The notes under the pieces were generated by a model. The model did no database searches, had not been told where the DNA came from, and saw only the letters and a program-made list of their open reading frames with translations. From positions 80,002-144,001 of the forward strand of contig NZ_FNEE01000016.1 in NCBI RefSeq assembly GCF_900099905.1: a DNA stretch of 64,000 nt, given 5' to 3'. This document shows positions 1-8,245 of this stretch, in pieces (the stretch's first letter is position 1; every line of letters starts with the position of its first letter). This stretch comes from Mesorhizobium muleiense (GTDB taxonomy: Bacteria; Pseudomonadota; Alphaproteobacteria; Rhizobiales; Rhizobiaceae). Both the position numbers and the translations under genes were made by a program.

Positions 1-1773
1 GGTGTTCGGATTGACGTCGAACTTCGGAAAATTGCTCGAAGAGATGTCCAGCCGCAGCCGATGGCCGGCACGGAACAGATTGGCGGTCGCAAACAGCTCG
101 ATGTGAAGCCGCATGATCTCGCCAGGTTTCACGAGCTCGGCTCTTTCGAATGAATGCCGGAAACGACAGCGGAAAATCCCGTCTGACAGGTTCAAGGCAA
201 AGCCCGTCGGATAGTCGGCGCTCGGTGGATGGACGTCGATCAGTTTCGCGGTGAAGTCGGTGTCTGGCGCATCGGTCGTCGCCCAGAGATCCACCGCCAC
301 CCTTCCGAGCACGGTCAAATCGTCGGCAAGCGGCTCGGTCTCGAAGGAGAGGACATCGAGACGGGCGGAAAGCGGCAGTCCGAAATTGCGGCAGCCGAAG
401 AACCTCTCGTCCTCTCTCTGGTCGAAGCCGCCCCCTGTGAAGATCGGCTGACCGCTGGTCAGCGCGCCGCCAATGGTCGGGACCGGGTCGGAGGGATCGA
501 AATCATAGCTTAGCGCGGCGGCGTCGGGCGCGGGAAAGGCCTCCGAAAGCCTGCCGTTGGGGTGCAGGTAGTAGTTTTGCTCGGTCATGTCCGGCAGCGG
601 CCACCGCTTGGCTTTGATCCAGCGCCCGCCGTGATCGAGACGGCCCGTTGCAGTTTTCGTGCCCTTTCCCCCGCCCATGACAAAAAGGCGGATCGGCTCC
701 TCGTCGAGATTGTCCTCCGGCCCGCTCCTCAGCCAGCGATCGAACCAGCGGCGACGAAACTCCAGCCAGCTCGCCGCCACATTGCCGCCGAGCGGAGCGT
801 TCGGTCCGAAATCGACGTCGCCGGCAAAGGTCAGATTGCGATCGCCGTGCAGACCCGGACCGATGATCAAGGCGAGCGGCCGTTTGCCATTGCGTGCAAG
901 GCCGGCGAAATTCTCGAACGTCGTCGGGACATAGACGTCGAACCAGCTCGAGATCAGGGCGATCGGAATGTGGGGAATGGCGTCGTAGAAGCCCGCTGCA
1001 TGAATGCCGACCTGCTTCCAGAAGCCGTCGAAAGTCTCGTGCCGCCACTGCTCCAGCAGGTAAGCCTCGTAGTCCGGAGCCCAGCGGAGCGGGGAACGGC
1101 CCTCCGACCAGGGCATTTTGCCGAACCAGCGATGCAGGTTTTCCGCTTCGAGGGCCTTTCGGGCCAACTCGTCGCCGGCGGCGACGGCGCTCTCGCGGGC
1201 TTCCCGGTAGGCCCAGGTCGCCTGTTTCAGCTCGAACGCGCCGCCTTGGCGGATGCCGCAGGTGAAGGCGTTAGAGAATCCGCCGGAATCGAGGATCATG
1301 GTTGCAAGAGCCGGCGGCGCAAGGCACGCCGCCGCCATTTGGGTATGCGCAGCATAGGAAAGGCCCATGGTGCCGATCCGGCCATTGCACCAGGGCTGGG
1401 CTGCGATCCATGCAAGCGTGTCGTAGCCGTCCGGACCTTCGGAGCGATATTTGACGAACTCGCCTTCCGAGCCGTAGCGGCCGCGGCAGTCCTGGTAGAC
1501 GACGATGTAGCCATGGCGCACGAAATGCTCGGCGACCGTCGCGCGATCCATCGGTTCGGTCATGCTGACCTCGAGTTCGGCGCGCGATGCCATCGCCTTG
1601 CCATAAGGCGTCCGCTCAACGATGACGGGAGCTGGCCGGTCCAGCGCGCGGCCTCCCCTTGCCGGTCGGTAGACGTCGGTCGCCAGTCTTACCCCATCGC
1701 GCATCGTCACCATGATATCGCGGCAGAGGACCATGTCATCGGTCACGGACTGGAACGCCTGGAGGTCGGTCAT
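1..1773 (-). CDS. CocE/NonD family serine hydrolase (X-Pro dipeptidyl-peptidase type), 3' end cut by window edge
   Basis: Reading leftward from an ATG at 1773 the frame stays open for 591 codons to the window edge, so the C-terminus is missing. The N-terminus holds the alpha/beta-hydrolase fold with the nucleophile elbow GLSYA and upstream motifs MRDGVRLATDVY and GRYGSEGEF, characteristic of the CocE/NonD family, followed by the start of the C-terminal jelly-roll (X-Pro peptidase C-terminal domain). Family members cleave acyl esters or N-terminal X-Pro peptides. It lies 20 bp after the OppF-like ATPase gene and is probably the last or a late gene of the peptide-import operon, so it may process the imported substrate. 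No signal peptide is seen, so a cytoplasmic location is likely. The exact substrate cannot be told. Confidence 0.88.
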   Translation of the reverse strand, partial: MTDLQAFQSVTDDMVLCRDIMVTMRDGVRLATDVYRPARGGRALDRPAPVIVERTPYGKAMASRAELEVSMTEPMDRATVAEHFVRHGYIVVYQDCRGRYGSEGEFVKYRSEGPDGYDTLAWIAAQPWCNGRIGTMGLSYAAHTQMAAACLAPPALATMILDSGGFSNAFTCGIRQGGAFELKQATWAYREARESAVAAGDELARKALEAENLHRWFGKMPWSEGRSPLRWAPDYEAYLLEQWRHETFDGFWKQVGIHAAGFYDAIPHIPIALISSWFDVYVPTTFENFAGLARNGKRPLALIIGPGLHGDRNLTFAGDVDFGPNAPLGGNVAASWLEFRRRWFDRWLRSGPEDNLDEEPIRLFVMGGGKGTKTATGRLDHGGRWIKAKRWPLPDMTEQNYYLHPNGRLSEAFPAPDAAALSYDFDPSDPVPTIGGALTSGQPIFTGGGFDQREDERFFGCRNFGLPLSARLDVLSFETEPLADDLTVLGRVAVDLWATTDAPDTDFTAKLIDVHPPSADYPTGFALNLSDGIFRCRFRHSFERAELVKPGEIMRLHIELFATANLFRAGHRLRLDISSSNFPKFDVNPNT

Positions 1774-1793
1774 CTCAAAAAATTCCAAGGCGT

Positions 1794-2849
1794 TCAGGCG
1801 GCGGCGTCATTGAGGTGGCATGCGCTCTTGTGTCCGGCAGCAACCACCTTCAGTCGGGGCGCTTCGGTGCGGCAACGAGGCATCGCGTGCGGGCAGCGCG
1901 GGTGGAAATGACATCCGCTCGGCGGCGAGAGCGGGCTCGGCAATTCACCCTTGATCGCGGCAAAGCCGCGTTTGGTGGTTTCGATCCGCGGCACCTCGGC
2001 GAGAAGCGCCTGCGTGTAGGGATGGTTGGCCCGTGCAAAGATCTCCTCGGCCGGAGCCTCTTCGACAATGCGGCCGAGATACATGATCGCCACCCGATCG
2101 GAGATGTGCTCGACCACTCCGAGATCGTGGCTGATGAACAAGTAAGTGAGGTTCAGCCTCTCGCGCAGGTCCATGAAGAGATTGAGGATTTGCGCCTGGA
2201 TCGAGACGTCCAAAGCGGCAACGGCCTCATCGCAGACGAGAAATTCCGGCTGCACGGCGAGCGCGCGCGCAATGCCGATCCGCTGGCGCTGGCCGCCGCT
2301 GAACTGATGCGGAAAGCGGTGTTTTAGCGCCGGATCGAGACCGGCACGCCGGAACTGTTGATCGACAAAGGTACCGAGATCGCCCTCAACCAGCCCGTGT
2401 ACGCGCGGCGCCTCGCTGACGATATCGGCCGCTTTGCGGCGCGGATTGAGCGAGGCGTAGGGATTCTGGAATATCATCTGCACGCGCAGCTTGGCCTCAC
2501 GCCGTTCGAGCGGCGGAAGCGCCTTCAAGTCCTTGCCGCGCCATGATACCGATCCCTTGCTGGGCGCCACGATGCCGGCGACGATCCGCCCCAGTGTGGA
2601 CTTGCCGCATCCCGACTCGCCAACGAGGCCCAGAACCTCGCCCCTGCGAACGGCGAGGCTGACACCGTCGATCGCCTGCACGCTTGCCGTCGGTTTGGCG
2701 AGTTTGAACGAGATCGCCAAACGGGCCGCGAGATCCGGCCGCGTGCCGAAGCTGTGAGAAATCTCGTTCAGCTCGATCAGCGGCGCCATCCCGCTAGAAC
2801 CCGCTGAGGAGCTTTGAATGTCTGCCGCAACCGGAGTGGAGGGGATCAT
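1794..2849 (-). CDS. Oligopeptide/dipeptide ABC transporter ATP-binding protein (OppF/DppF type)
   Basis: 351-residue ATPase that would power import with the adjacent DppB/DppC-type permeases. It shows Walker A (GESGCGKST), the signature FSGGQRQR, Walker B ending CDEAVAALD, and the oligopeptide-family C-terminal Cys motif CHFHPRCPHAMPRC, which in relatives binds an iron-sulfur cluster. The start is placed at 2849 because this ATG overlaps the stop of the upstream OppD-type gene in an ATGA arrangement and has GGAG about 8 bp upstream; a longer frame to 2966 would overlap that gene heavily. Walker B reads AVAALD rather than the usual PTSALD, a small variation. Confidence 0.92.
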   Translation of the reverse strand: MIPSTPVAADIQSSSAGSSGMAPLIELNEISHSFGTRPDLAARLAISFKLAKPTASVQAIDGVSLAVRRGEVLGLVGESGCGKSTLGRIVAGIVAPSKGSVSWRGKDLKALPPLERREAKLRVQMIFQNPYASLNPRRKAADIVSEAPRVHGLVEGDLGTFVDQQFRRAGLDPALKHRFPHQFSGGQRQRIGIARALAVQPEFLVCDEAVAALDVSIQAQILNLFMDLRERLNLTYLFISHDLGVVEHISDRVAIMYLGRIVEEAPAEEIFARANHPYTQALLAEVPRIETTKRGFAAIKGELPSPLSPPSGCHFHPRCPHAMPRCRTEAPRLKVVAAGHKSACHLNDAAA

Positions 2850-3808
2850 ACGCGGAACTCCGGCAAGGGATGAACGCAGCGGTGCTCGCGCGGGCCAGCA
2901 GTGAGCAGAGGCACCGCCTGGGCACACGCCGCGTCGGCGCGCGCGCAGCGCGGGGCGAAAGCGCATCCGGCCGGCAGCCGCGCAACACTGGGCGCCATTC
3001 CCGGGATCTGCCGAAGCCGCTCGCCACGCCGGTTCCGGCTGGGAACGGAGTCGATCAGACCGGCGGTATAAGGGTGCAACGGACGGGCGAGAACGTCCGA
3101 CACCGGGCCGGATTCGACGATGCGGCCCGCATACATCACGGCGATCCGGTCGGCGAGCCGCGAGACGACGGCGAGATCATGCGTGATCCAGATCAGCGAC
3201 GTGTTGTTCTGCGCCACGAGCTTTTGCATCTCGGCGAGAATCTGTGCCTGGATCGTCACATCGAGCGCGGTGGTCGGCTCGTCGGCGATGATGAAGTCTG
3301 GCCGGTGCAGCAGCGCAATAGCGATAACGACGCGCTGGCGCATGCCGCCGGAAAACTGATGCGGATAGGCCTGCAGCCGCTCATCCGGACTCGGGATCCC
3401 GACCATGCCGAGCGCGTCGCGCGCCCGCGCCCTGGCGTCCATGCGCGAGACGTTTTCATGCGCCTGCACCGCCTCGATCATCTGCGTGTCGATGCGCAGG
3501 ACCGGGTTCAGCGTCATCATCGGATCCTGGAAGATCATCGCCATGCGGCGCCCGCGCAGCGCTCGCATCTCCTCGCGGCTGGAGCGGGTGATGTCGCGGC
3601 CGTCGAAGACGATCTGGCCGCCGACGATCGTGCCTGGCGGATCGACAAGGCCGATGATGGAAAAGCCAGTGACCGATTTGCCGGACCCGCTTTCACCGAC
3701 GAGACCCAGAACCTCGCCTCGCGCGACGCTGAACGAGACGCCGTCAACGGCTTTTGCTTGTCCGAAATGGGTCCTGAGATCGCGGACTTCGAGCACGGTC
3801 GCGTTCAT
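2846..3808 (-). CDS. Oligopeptide/dipeptide ABC transporter ATP-binding protein (OppD/DppD type)
   Basis: 320-residue ABC ATPase with Walker A GESGSGKS near residue 40, signature FSGGMRQRV, Walker B DEPTTALD and the C-terminal motif CAFAPRCARADAAC of the OppD/DppD subfamily. It pairs with the OppF-type protein as the cytoplasmic ATPase heterodimer of a peptide importer. Both ends show ATGA overlaps (with the permease gene at 3805-3808 and with the second ATPase at 2846-2849), which implies translational coupling in one operon. Confidence 0.93.
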   Translation of the reverse strand: MNATVLEVRDLRTHFGQAKAVDGVSFSVARGEVLGLVGESGSGKSVTGFSIIGLVDPPGTIVGGQIVFDGRDITRSSREEMRALRGRRMAMIFQDPMMTLNPVLRIDTQMIEAVQAHENVSRMDARARARDALGMVGIPSPDERLQAYPHQFSGGMRQRVVIAIALLHRPDFIIADEPTTALDVTIQAQILAEMQKLVAQNNTSLIWITHDLAVVSRLADRIAVMYAGRIVESGPVSDVLARPLHPYTAGLIDSVPSRNRRGERLRQIPGMAPSVARLPAGCAFAPRCARADAACAQAVPLLTAGPREHRCVHPLPEFRV

Positions 3809-4728
3809 TCGCGCCCCCGCGGGTTGAGCACGTCGCGGAGCCGATCACCGACGAGGTTGATCGCAACCACGGTAATCAGCAGCGCCACGCCGGGATAGAA
3901 ACTGATCCACGTCATGCCGGAGAGCATGTACTGATAGCCGTTGGCGACCAACAGGCCGAGACTCGGCTCGGTGATCGGCACACCGAGGCCAAGAAAGGAC
4001 AAGGTCGCCTCCAGCGAAATGGCGCGCGCCACCTGCACCGTTGCGATCACGATCAGCGGCGGCAGGCAGTTGGGCAGAAGATGGACGAACAGAATGCGCC
4101 ATCGCGGAATGGCGAGCGACTCTGCCGCCTCCATGTATTCCTTGCGCCGCTCCACCAGCGCCGTGCCGCGCGCGGCACGTGCATAAGTCGCCCATTCGAC
4201 GATCACCAGAGCGAGTACGACGTTGAGGATTCCCTTGCCGAGAAAGGCGAGGATCATCAGTGCAACGAGAATGGAGGGGAAGGAGAGTTGCAGATCGACG
4301 ATGCGCATGATCGCCGTCTCGGTCCGACCGCCGACATAGGCGGCGAGCAGGCCTAAAGAGGCGCCGAACAGCGCGGCGAAAAGCGCCGAGCTGACGCCGA
4401 CGCCGAGCGATATGCGCAGGCCGTAGATGATGCCCGAAAGCATGTCACGACCCTGGTCGTCGGTGCCGAGCCAGAAAATCATGCCCGTCATCGATTGCGA
4501 GCCGGGCGGCAGGCGGCTGTCCATGATGTCGAGCTGGTTGAGGTCGTAGGGATTTTGCGGCGCTATAAGTGGCGCGAGCAGCGCCAGCCCGATGATCGCG
4601 GTCAGCAGCACGAAGCCGGCAATGGCGGCAGGCGAGCGGAAGAATGCCCGCACGAGCACTCGAAACGGCGCCTCTTCACCCTTCTCGGCCTCGGTAGTCA
4701 TCGGTGGCGGCAAGGTGTCGACGCTCAT
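3805..4728 (-). CDS. ABC transporter permease, DppC type
   Basis: 307-residue inner-membrane permease. After a soluble N-terminal stretch a first membrane segment lies near residues 36-56, followed by the periplasmic segment typical of DppC (LGTDDQGRDMLSGIIYGLRIS) and further helices. The EAA loop that contacts the ATPase reads EAAESLAIPRWRILFVHLLPN. It forms the translocation pore with the DppB-type protein encoded immediately upstream (1 bp gap) and overlaps the OppD-type gene by 4 bp. Confidence 0.92.
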   Translation of the reverse strand: MSVDTLPPPMTTEAEKGEEAPFRVLVRAFFRSPAAIAGFVLLTAIIGLALLAPLIAPQNPYDLNQLDIMDSRLPPGSQSMTGMIFWLGTDDQGRDMLSGIIYGLRISLGVGVSSALFAALFGASLGLLAAYVGGRTETAIMRIVDLQLSFPSILVALMILAFLGKGILNVVLALVIVEWATYARAARGTALVERRKEYMEAAESLAIPRWRILFVHLLPNCLPPLIVIATVQVARAISLEATLSFLGLGVPITEPSLGLLVANGYQYMLSGMTWISFYPGVALLITVVAINLVGDRLRDVLNPRGRE

Positions 4729-4729
4729 G

Positions 4730-5707
4730 TCACGGTCCCTCGCCCTGGAGCCGCACCCGCGGGTCGAGTGCCGTATAGGTCAGGTCGACGACGAGATTGA
4801 TGATGACGAAGAAGGCGACGATCGCCATCAGGTATGCGGTGATGATCGGACGGTCGAGCACGTTGATGCTGTCGATGATCAACTTGCCCATGCCAGGCCA
4901 GCTGAACACGCTTTCGGTGACGACCGAGAAGGCGACGATAGAGCCGAATTCCAGGCCGATGATGGTCACCACCGGGATCATGATGTTCTTCGAGACGTGG
5001 ACGCCGATCACGCGCGTTTCCCTGAGGCCCTTGGCCCGCGCGAACTTGACGAAATCGAGCGGCAGGACTTCGGCGACGCCGGCGCGCGTCAGGCGCAGAA
5101 TGAGGCAGGCGTCAAACAAGGCCAGGTTCACCGCCGGCAGGATCAGGTGGGCAAGGCCGTCTTTGGTCAGGAACGCCCATTGGACACCGAACAGTTCGGC
5201 GGTCTGGCCGCGCCCGCCGCTCGGCAACCAGCCGAGCTGCACGCCGAAAAACATGATCAGCACCAGCCCGACCCAGAAGGTCGGCAACGAGAAGCCAAGG
5301 ATGCTGACGGTCATGATGACGCGGCTCAAGATGCCATCCGGCCGCAGTCCGGCATAAAGCCCGAGCGGCACGCCGACGACGATGGCAATGAGGATGGCAG
5401 AGACGGCCAGTTCGAGTGTTGCCGGCAGTCGCTGCAGGATCACCCTGATCGCCGGCTCGTTGTAGACGTAGCTCTCGCCAAGGTCGCCATGCAGCGCTGC
5501 CCAGAGGAAGCGGAGGTACTGCTGCCAAAGCGGCAGGTCGAGCCCGAGTGCCTGGACGACGCGCGCGCGCTCGATCTGATCGGCGTCGGGCGAGATCAAA
5601 ATGTCGACGGGGTCGCCGATGACGTTGATCGCGATGAAGACGATAACCGTCATGGCGAACATGACCATCACGGCCTGGAGCAGCCGGCGCGCGACGGCTG
5701 CGGTCAT
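4730..5707 (-). CDS. ABC transporter permease, DppB type
   Basis: 325-residue permease starting MTAAVARRLLQAVMVM with the usual first transmembrane helix. The long periplasmic loop includes DLGESYVYNEPA, and the EAA-loop region (KFARAKGLRETRV) and C-terminal LTYTALDPRVRL are typical of DppB/OppB. The frame extends further upstream to 5860, but that extension overlaps the gamma-glutamyltransferase gene and is Arg-rich in a non-membrane way, so the ATG at 5707 is preferred. It is one base from the DppC-type gene. Confidence 0.9.
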   Translation of the reverse strand: MTAAVARRLLQAVMVMFAMTVIVFIAINVIGDPVDILISPDADQIERARVVQALGLDLPLWQQYLRFLWAALHGDLGESYVYNEPAIRVILQRLPATLELAVSAILIAIVVGVPLGLYAGLRPDGILSRVIMTVSILGFSLPTFWVGLVLIMFFGVQLGWLPSGGRGQTAELFGVQWAFLTKDGLAHLILPAVNLALFDACLILRLTRAGVAEVLPLDFVKFARAKGLRETRVIGVHVSKNIMIPVVTIIGLEFGSIVAFSVVTESVFSWPGMGKLIIDSINVLDRPIITAYLMAIVAFFVIINLVVDLTYTALDPRVRLQGEGP

Positions 5708-5765
5708 GGCATCGCTCCGCAGCCTGATTGCCGGAAAGGGTCGCCGGTCGTCTGTGCGCGGCACA

Positions 5766-7376
5766 TCACGCCGGCACCGCCATCGCCATGCCGTCGCGCT
5801 GCGGATCGGCGCCGCCGCGGCAAATTCCGTCTTCGATCTGGATGCCGTGGAGGGCGGCAAAAGCGTAACTTTGCCAGGAGCGCTTCACTTCGTAGCCCCG
5901 GCCCTCGATTTCTTCAGTGACATAGCGCGGAATGCGATTGGAGACGTCGATTGTGTTCGACACCGCCACGATCCTCGGGGCGGCCACCGCTTCCGACATG
6001 CTCATATCGAAATCAATGAGATTCATCAGCCCCTGCGCCATGGACGGCGCGATATAGCTGCCGCCGGGCGCTCCCATGACGATCACCGGCCGGTCGTCCT
6101 TGAATACGATTGTGGGCGCCGCAGAGCTGGCCCGCCGCTTGCCGGGAGCCAGCGATCCGGCCCGGCCCGGCCTTGGGTCGAAGCGGCTCATCGTTCCGTT
6201 GTACATGAATCCCAGGCCATCGGTGATCGCCCCCGAGGGACTGCCCAGCGTGTGGGTCAAGGCGACGGCATTGCCCTCACGGTCGACCACCGAAATATGG
6301 GTCGTGTCGCGCGGCGACCGGTCATCGACGCGCTCGATCCTGGCGCGCAGCCCGGCCTTGATCTCGGCGGCGAGCCCGCTGCAATAGTCGCGGGACAGCA
6401 GCCGCGCGACCGGCACGTCGACATAGGCAGGATCGCCGAGATGGCGGTCCTTGTCGATGGTCATGCGCTTCATCGCCTCCGCTAGCAGGACGATGTGCTC
6501 GGCACCGTCATGCTCCATGGCTCCGACATCAAAATGCTCGAGGATGTGGAGCAATTGCAGCATGGATATGCCGCTGGCGGGCGGCGGGCTGGTCGCGATA
6601 TCGTAGCCACGATACTCGCCCCAGAGCGGTTGCGCGGTGGATAGCTCATAGCGCGCCAGATCATCCTTCCCGATAAGGCCGCCGTTGGCGGCCATGTCGG
6701 CGGCGATTTCTTCGGCGATCTCGCCCTTGTAGAAAATGTCCGGACCGGCGGCCGCGATGCGCTCGAGCGTTTGGGCGAGGTCGGTGTTGACGACGACGTC
6801 GCCTGGCAGCTTGACCGCGCCGTCCGGGCGAAAATAGATGGCGCGCCCCGTGTTGCTGAAGCGCAGCTTGTCAAGGGTCCGCACTTCGCCGGTATCTACG
6901 CCGTCCTGGGCCCAGTACCAATGGACATGCGGGCGGACCATAAAGCCGCGCCTCGCCTGCTTGGCGGCGGGTGCGACGACGTCGGCCCACTCAAAAGTGC
7001 CGTATCTCGCCAGCGCCTCGGCATAGCCCTTGACACTGCCCGGCGTGCAGACGGCGAGATAGCCGATCTCGCTGATGCCGCCTTCCAGCAGAAAGGCGAA
7101 GCCGTCGCGCGACTGGCCGACCAGAAGGTCGCTCCACATTTCAGGCGACGCTTTGAGCGGCGCCCTGGCGTAGAATTCTAGCACCTCGTGCACGCCGCGT
7201 CGCGGCATATAGACCTGCATCGAGCCAAAGCCCCCGATGCCGGCCATTTGAGGGTCGACGACGCCTTGCATGAAAGCGCAGGCGATCGCCGCATCGACGG
7301 CGTTGCCGCCGCGTTTGAGCACCAGAGCGCCCGCCTCGACCGCCTCCGGCTGCGGCGCAACGATCATTGCATTCAT
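5766..7376 (-). CDS. Gamma-glutamyltransferase family protein (Ntn-hydrolase)
   Basis: 536-residue member of the GGT family, which transfers or hydrolyses gamma-glutamyl groups. The self-processing and catalytic Thr lies at about residue 358 in DTTHISVVDREGNAV, preceded by a large-subunit region with GGNAVDAAIA and GIGGFG. The small-subunit glycine pair that builds the oxyanion hole is visible in MGAPGGSYI. No signal peptide is present, unlike classical periplasmic GGTs, so this one may act in the cytoplasm on imported substrate. The start codon at 7376 overlaps the stop of the upstream hydrolase gene (ATGA). Related proteins in such operons include cephalosporin-acylase-like enzymes, so the true substrate is uncertain. 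Confidence 0.9.
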   Translation of the reverse strand: MNAMIVAPQPEAVEAGALVLKRGGNAVDAAIACAFMQGVVDPQMAGIGGFGSMQVYMPRRGVHEVLEFYARAPLKASPEMWSDLLVGQSRDGFAFLLEGGISEIGYLAVCTPGSVKGYAEALARYGTFEWADVVAPAAKQARRGFMVRPHVHWYWAQDGVDTGEVRTLDKLRFSNTGRAIYFRPDGAVKLPGDVVVNTDLAQTLERIAAAGPDIFYKGEIAEEIAADMAANGGLIGKDDLARYELSTAQPLWGEYRGYDIATSPPPASGISMLQLLHILEHFDVGAMEHDGAEHIVLLAEAMKRMTIDKDRHLGDPAYVDVPVARLLSRDYCSGLAAEIKAGLRARIERVDDRSPRDTTHISVVDREGNAVALTHTLGSPSGAITDGLGFMYNGTMSRFDPRPGRAGSLAPGKRRASSAAPTIVFKDDRPVIVMGAPGGSYIAPSMAQGLMNLIDFDMSMSEAVAAPRIVAVSNTIDVSNRIPRYVTEEIEGRGYEVKRSWQSYAFAALHGIQIEDGICRGGADPQRDGMAMAVPA

Positions 7377-8233
7377 CTTGATGCGTTCCGTCGTTCCTTG
7401 AGCGCCTGGGCCAGGAAATCCTTGACCGGATCGAGAACCGCGTCGCGTTCGTGGGCTACCCCGGGCAGCAAATCAAAGCGTACGCGCACACCCGCTTCCT
7501 CGAACGATCGACACAACGTCCTGAGGCGCTCCGGCCTCGTTTGTCCTGCATCGTTGGCGCCCGACATCCAATGGGTGCTGTCCTGGGCGTGCGTGATTTC
7601 CCAGGTCTCCAGGTCGGCATCGCCGACGATCATCTGGACAGGCACTTTTGCCAGCGCGGCGGCGTCGAAGGTAATGCCGAATTTCTCCGGCAGGTCGCGA
7701 ATCCCCACCCACCAGTCCCGCGTGGGATCGAGCAGGGTCACCGATCCCGGTGCGCCGATCGACGCCGCCCATAGCCTGTCGGGATGAAGGATGGCGAAGC
7801 GATGGGTGAAATGCCCGCCGCCGGAAAATCCGAACATAGCGAAGCGGGTCCAGTCCTGACGGTATTTCGCGACGACTTCCTCGACTATCGCGAGCAGCAC
7901 CTGATCGTAGCGGATGTCGCCCTCGATCATGTATTTGTATCCGCTGCGGGCATCGTCGCCGAGAACGCCCATTGGAAACACCGGGCACAAAATGGCGCAG
8001 TCGTTCCAGCGCCCGAACTCGGCGAACGCATCACGGAAACCCAGGAACGAGGTGCGGCCGGTACCATGGACGGCCACCAGCAGGTCGACTTGGGCGCCTT
8101 CCCCAACCGCAGGCGGTACATACAGGCAATAGTGGAAGCGTGGGTCCGATTTGGAAGCAAAGATGGCGGTCGCGCCAAGATCGTATGTAGCGCGACCGCG
8201 ATCCGCAACAGATCCCGTGACGATGCTCGTCAA
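7373..8233 (-). CDS. Alpha/beta hydrolase (esterase / PHB-depolymerase-like)
   Basis: 286-residue alpha/beta hydrolase. The nucleophile elbow is GFSGGG around residue 145, the oxyanion-hole strand reads VAVHGTGRT, and a late His (GVAHERDAV) completes the likely triad. The sequence resembles esterase/PHB-depolymerase-like hydrolases without a secretion signal. It sits between the binding-protein gene (12 bp upstream) and the gamma-glutamyltransferase gene (4 bp overlap), so it probably hydrolyses an ester or amide in the compound imported by this operon. The substrate is not identifiable from sequence. Confidence 0.82.
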   Translation of the reverse strand: MTSIVTGSVADRGRATYDLGATAIFASKSDPRFHYCLYVPPAVGEGAQVDLLVAVHGTGRTSFLGFRDAFAEFGRWNDCAILCPVFPMGVLGDDARSGYKYMIEGDIRYDQVLLAIVEEVVAKYRQDWTRFAMFGFSGGGHFTHRFAILHPDRLWAASIGAPGSVTLLDPTRDWWVGIRDLPEKFGITFDAAALAKVPVQMIVGDADLETWEITHAQDSTHWMSGANDAGQTRPERLRTLCRSFEEAGVRVRFDLLPGVAHERDAVLDPVKDFLAQALKERRNASR

Positions 8234-8245
8234 GTCTACACCTCC

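Noticed and set aside
562..1911. A 449-codon plus-strand frame opposite the CocE/NonD gene
   Set aside because: The minus strand encodes a recognisable serine hydrolase with its GLSYA motif; the plus-strand frame has no domain.
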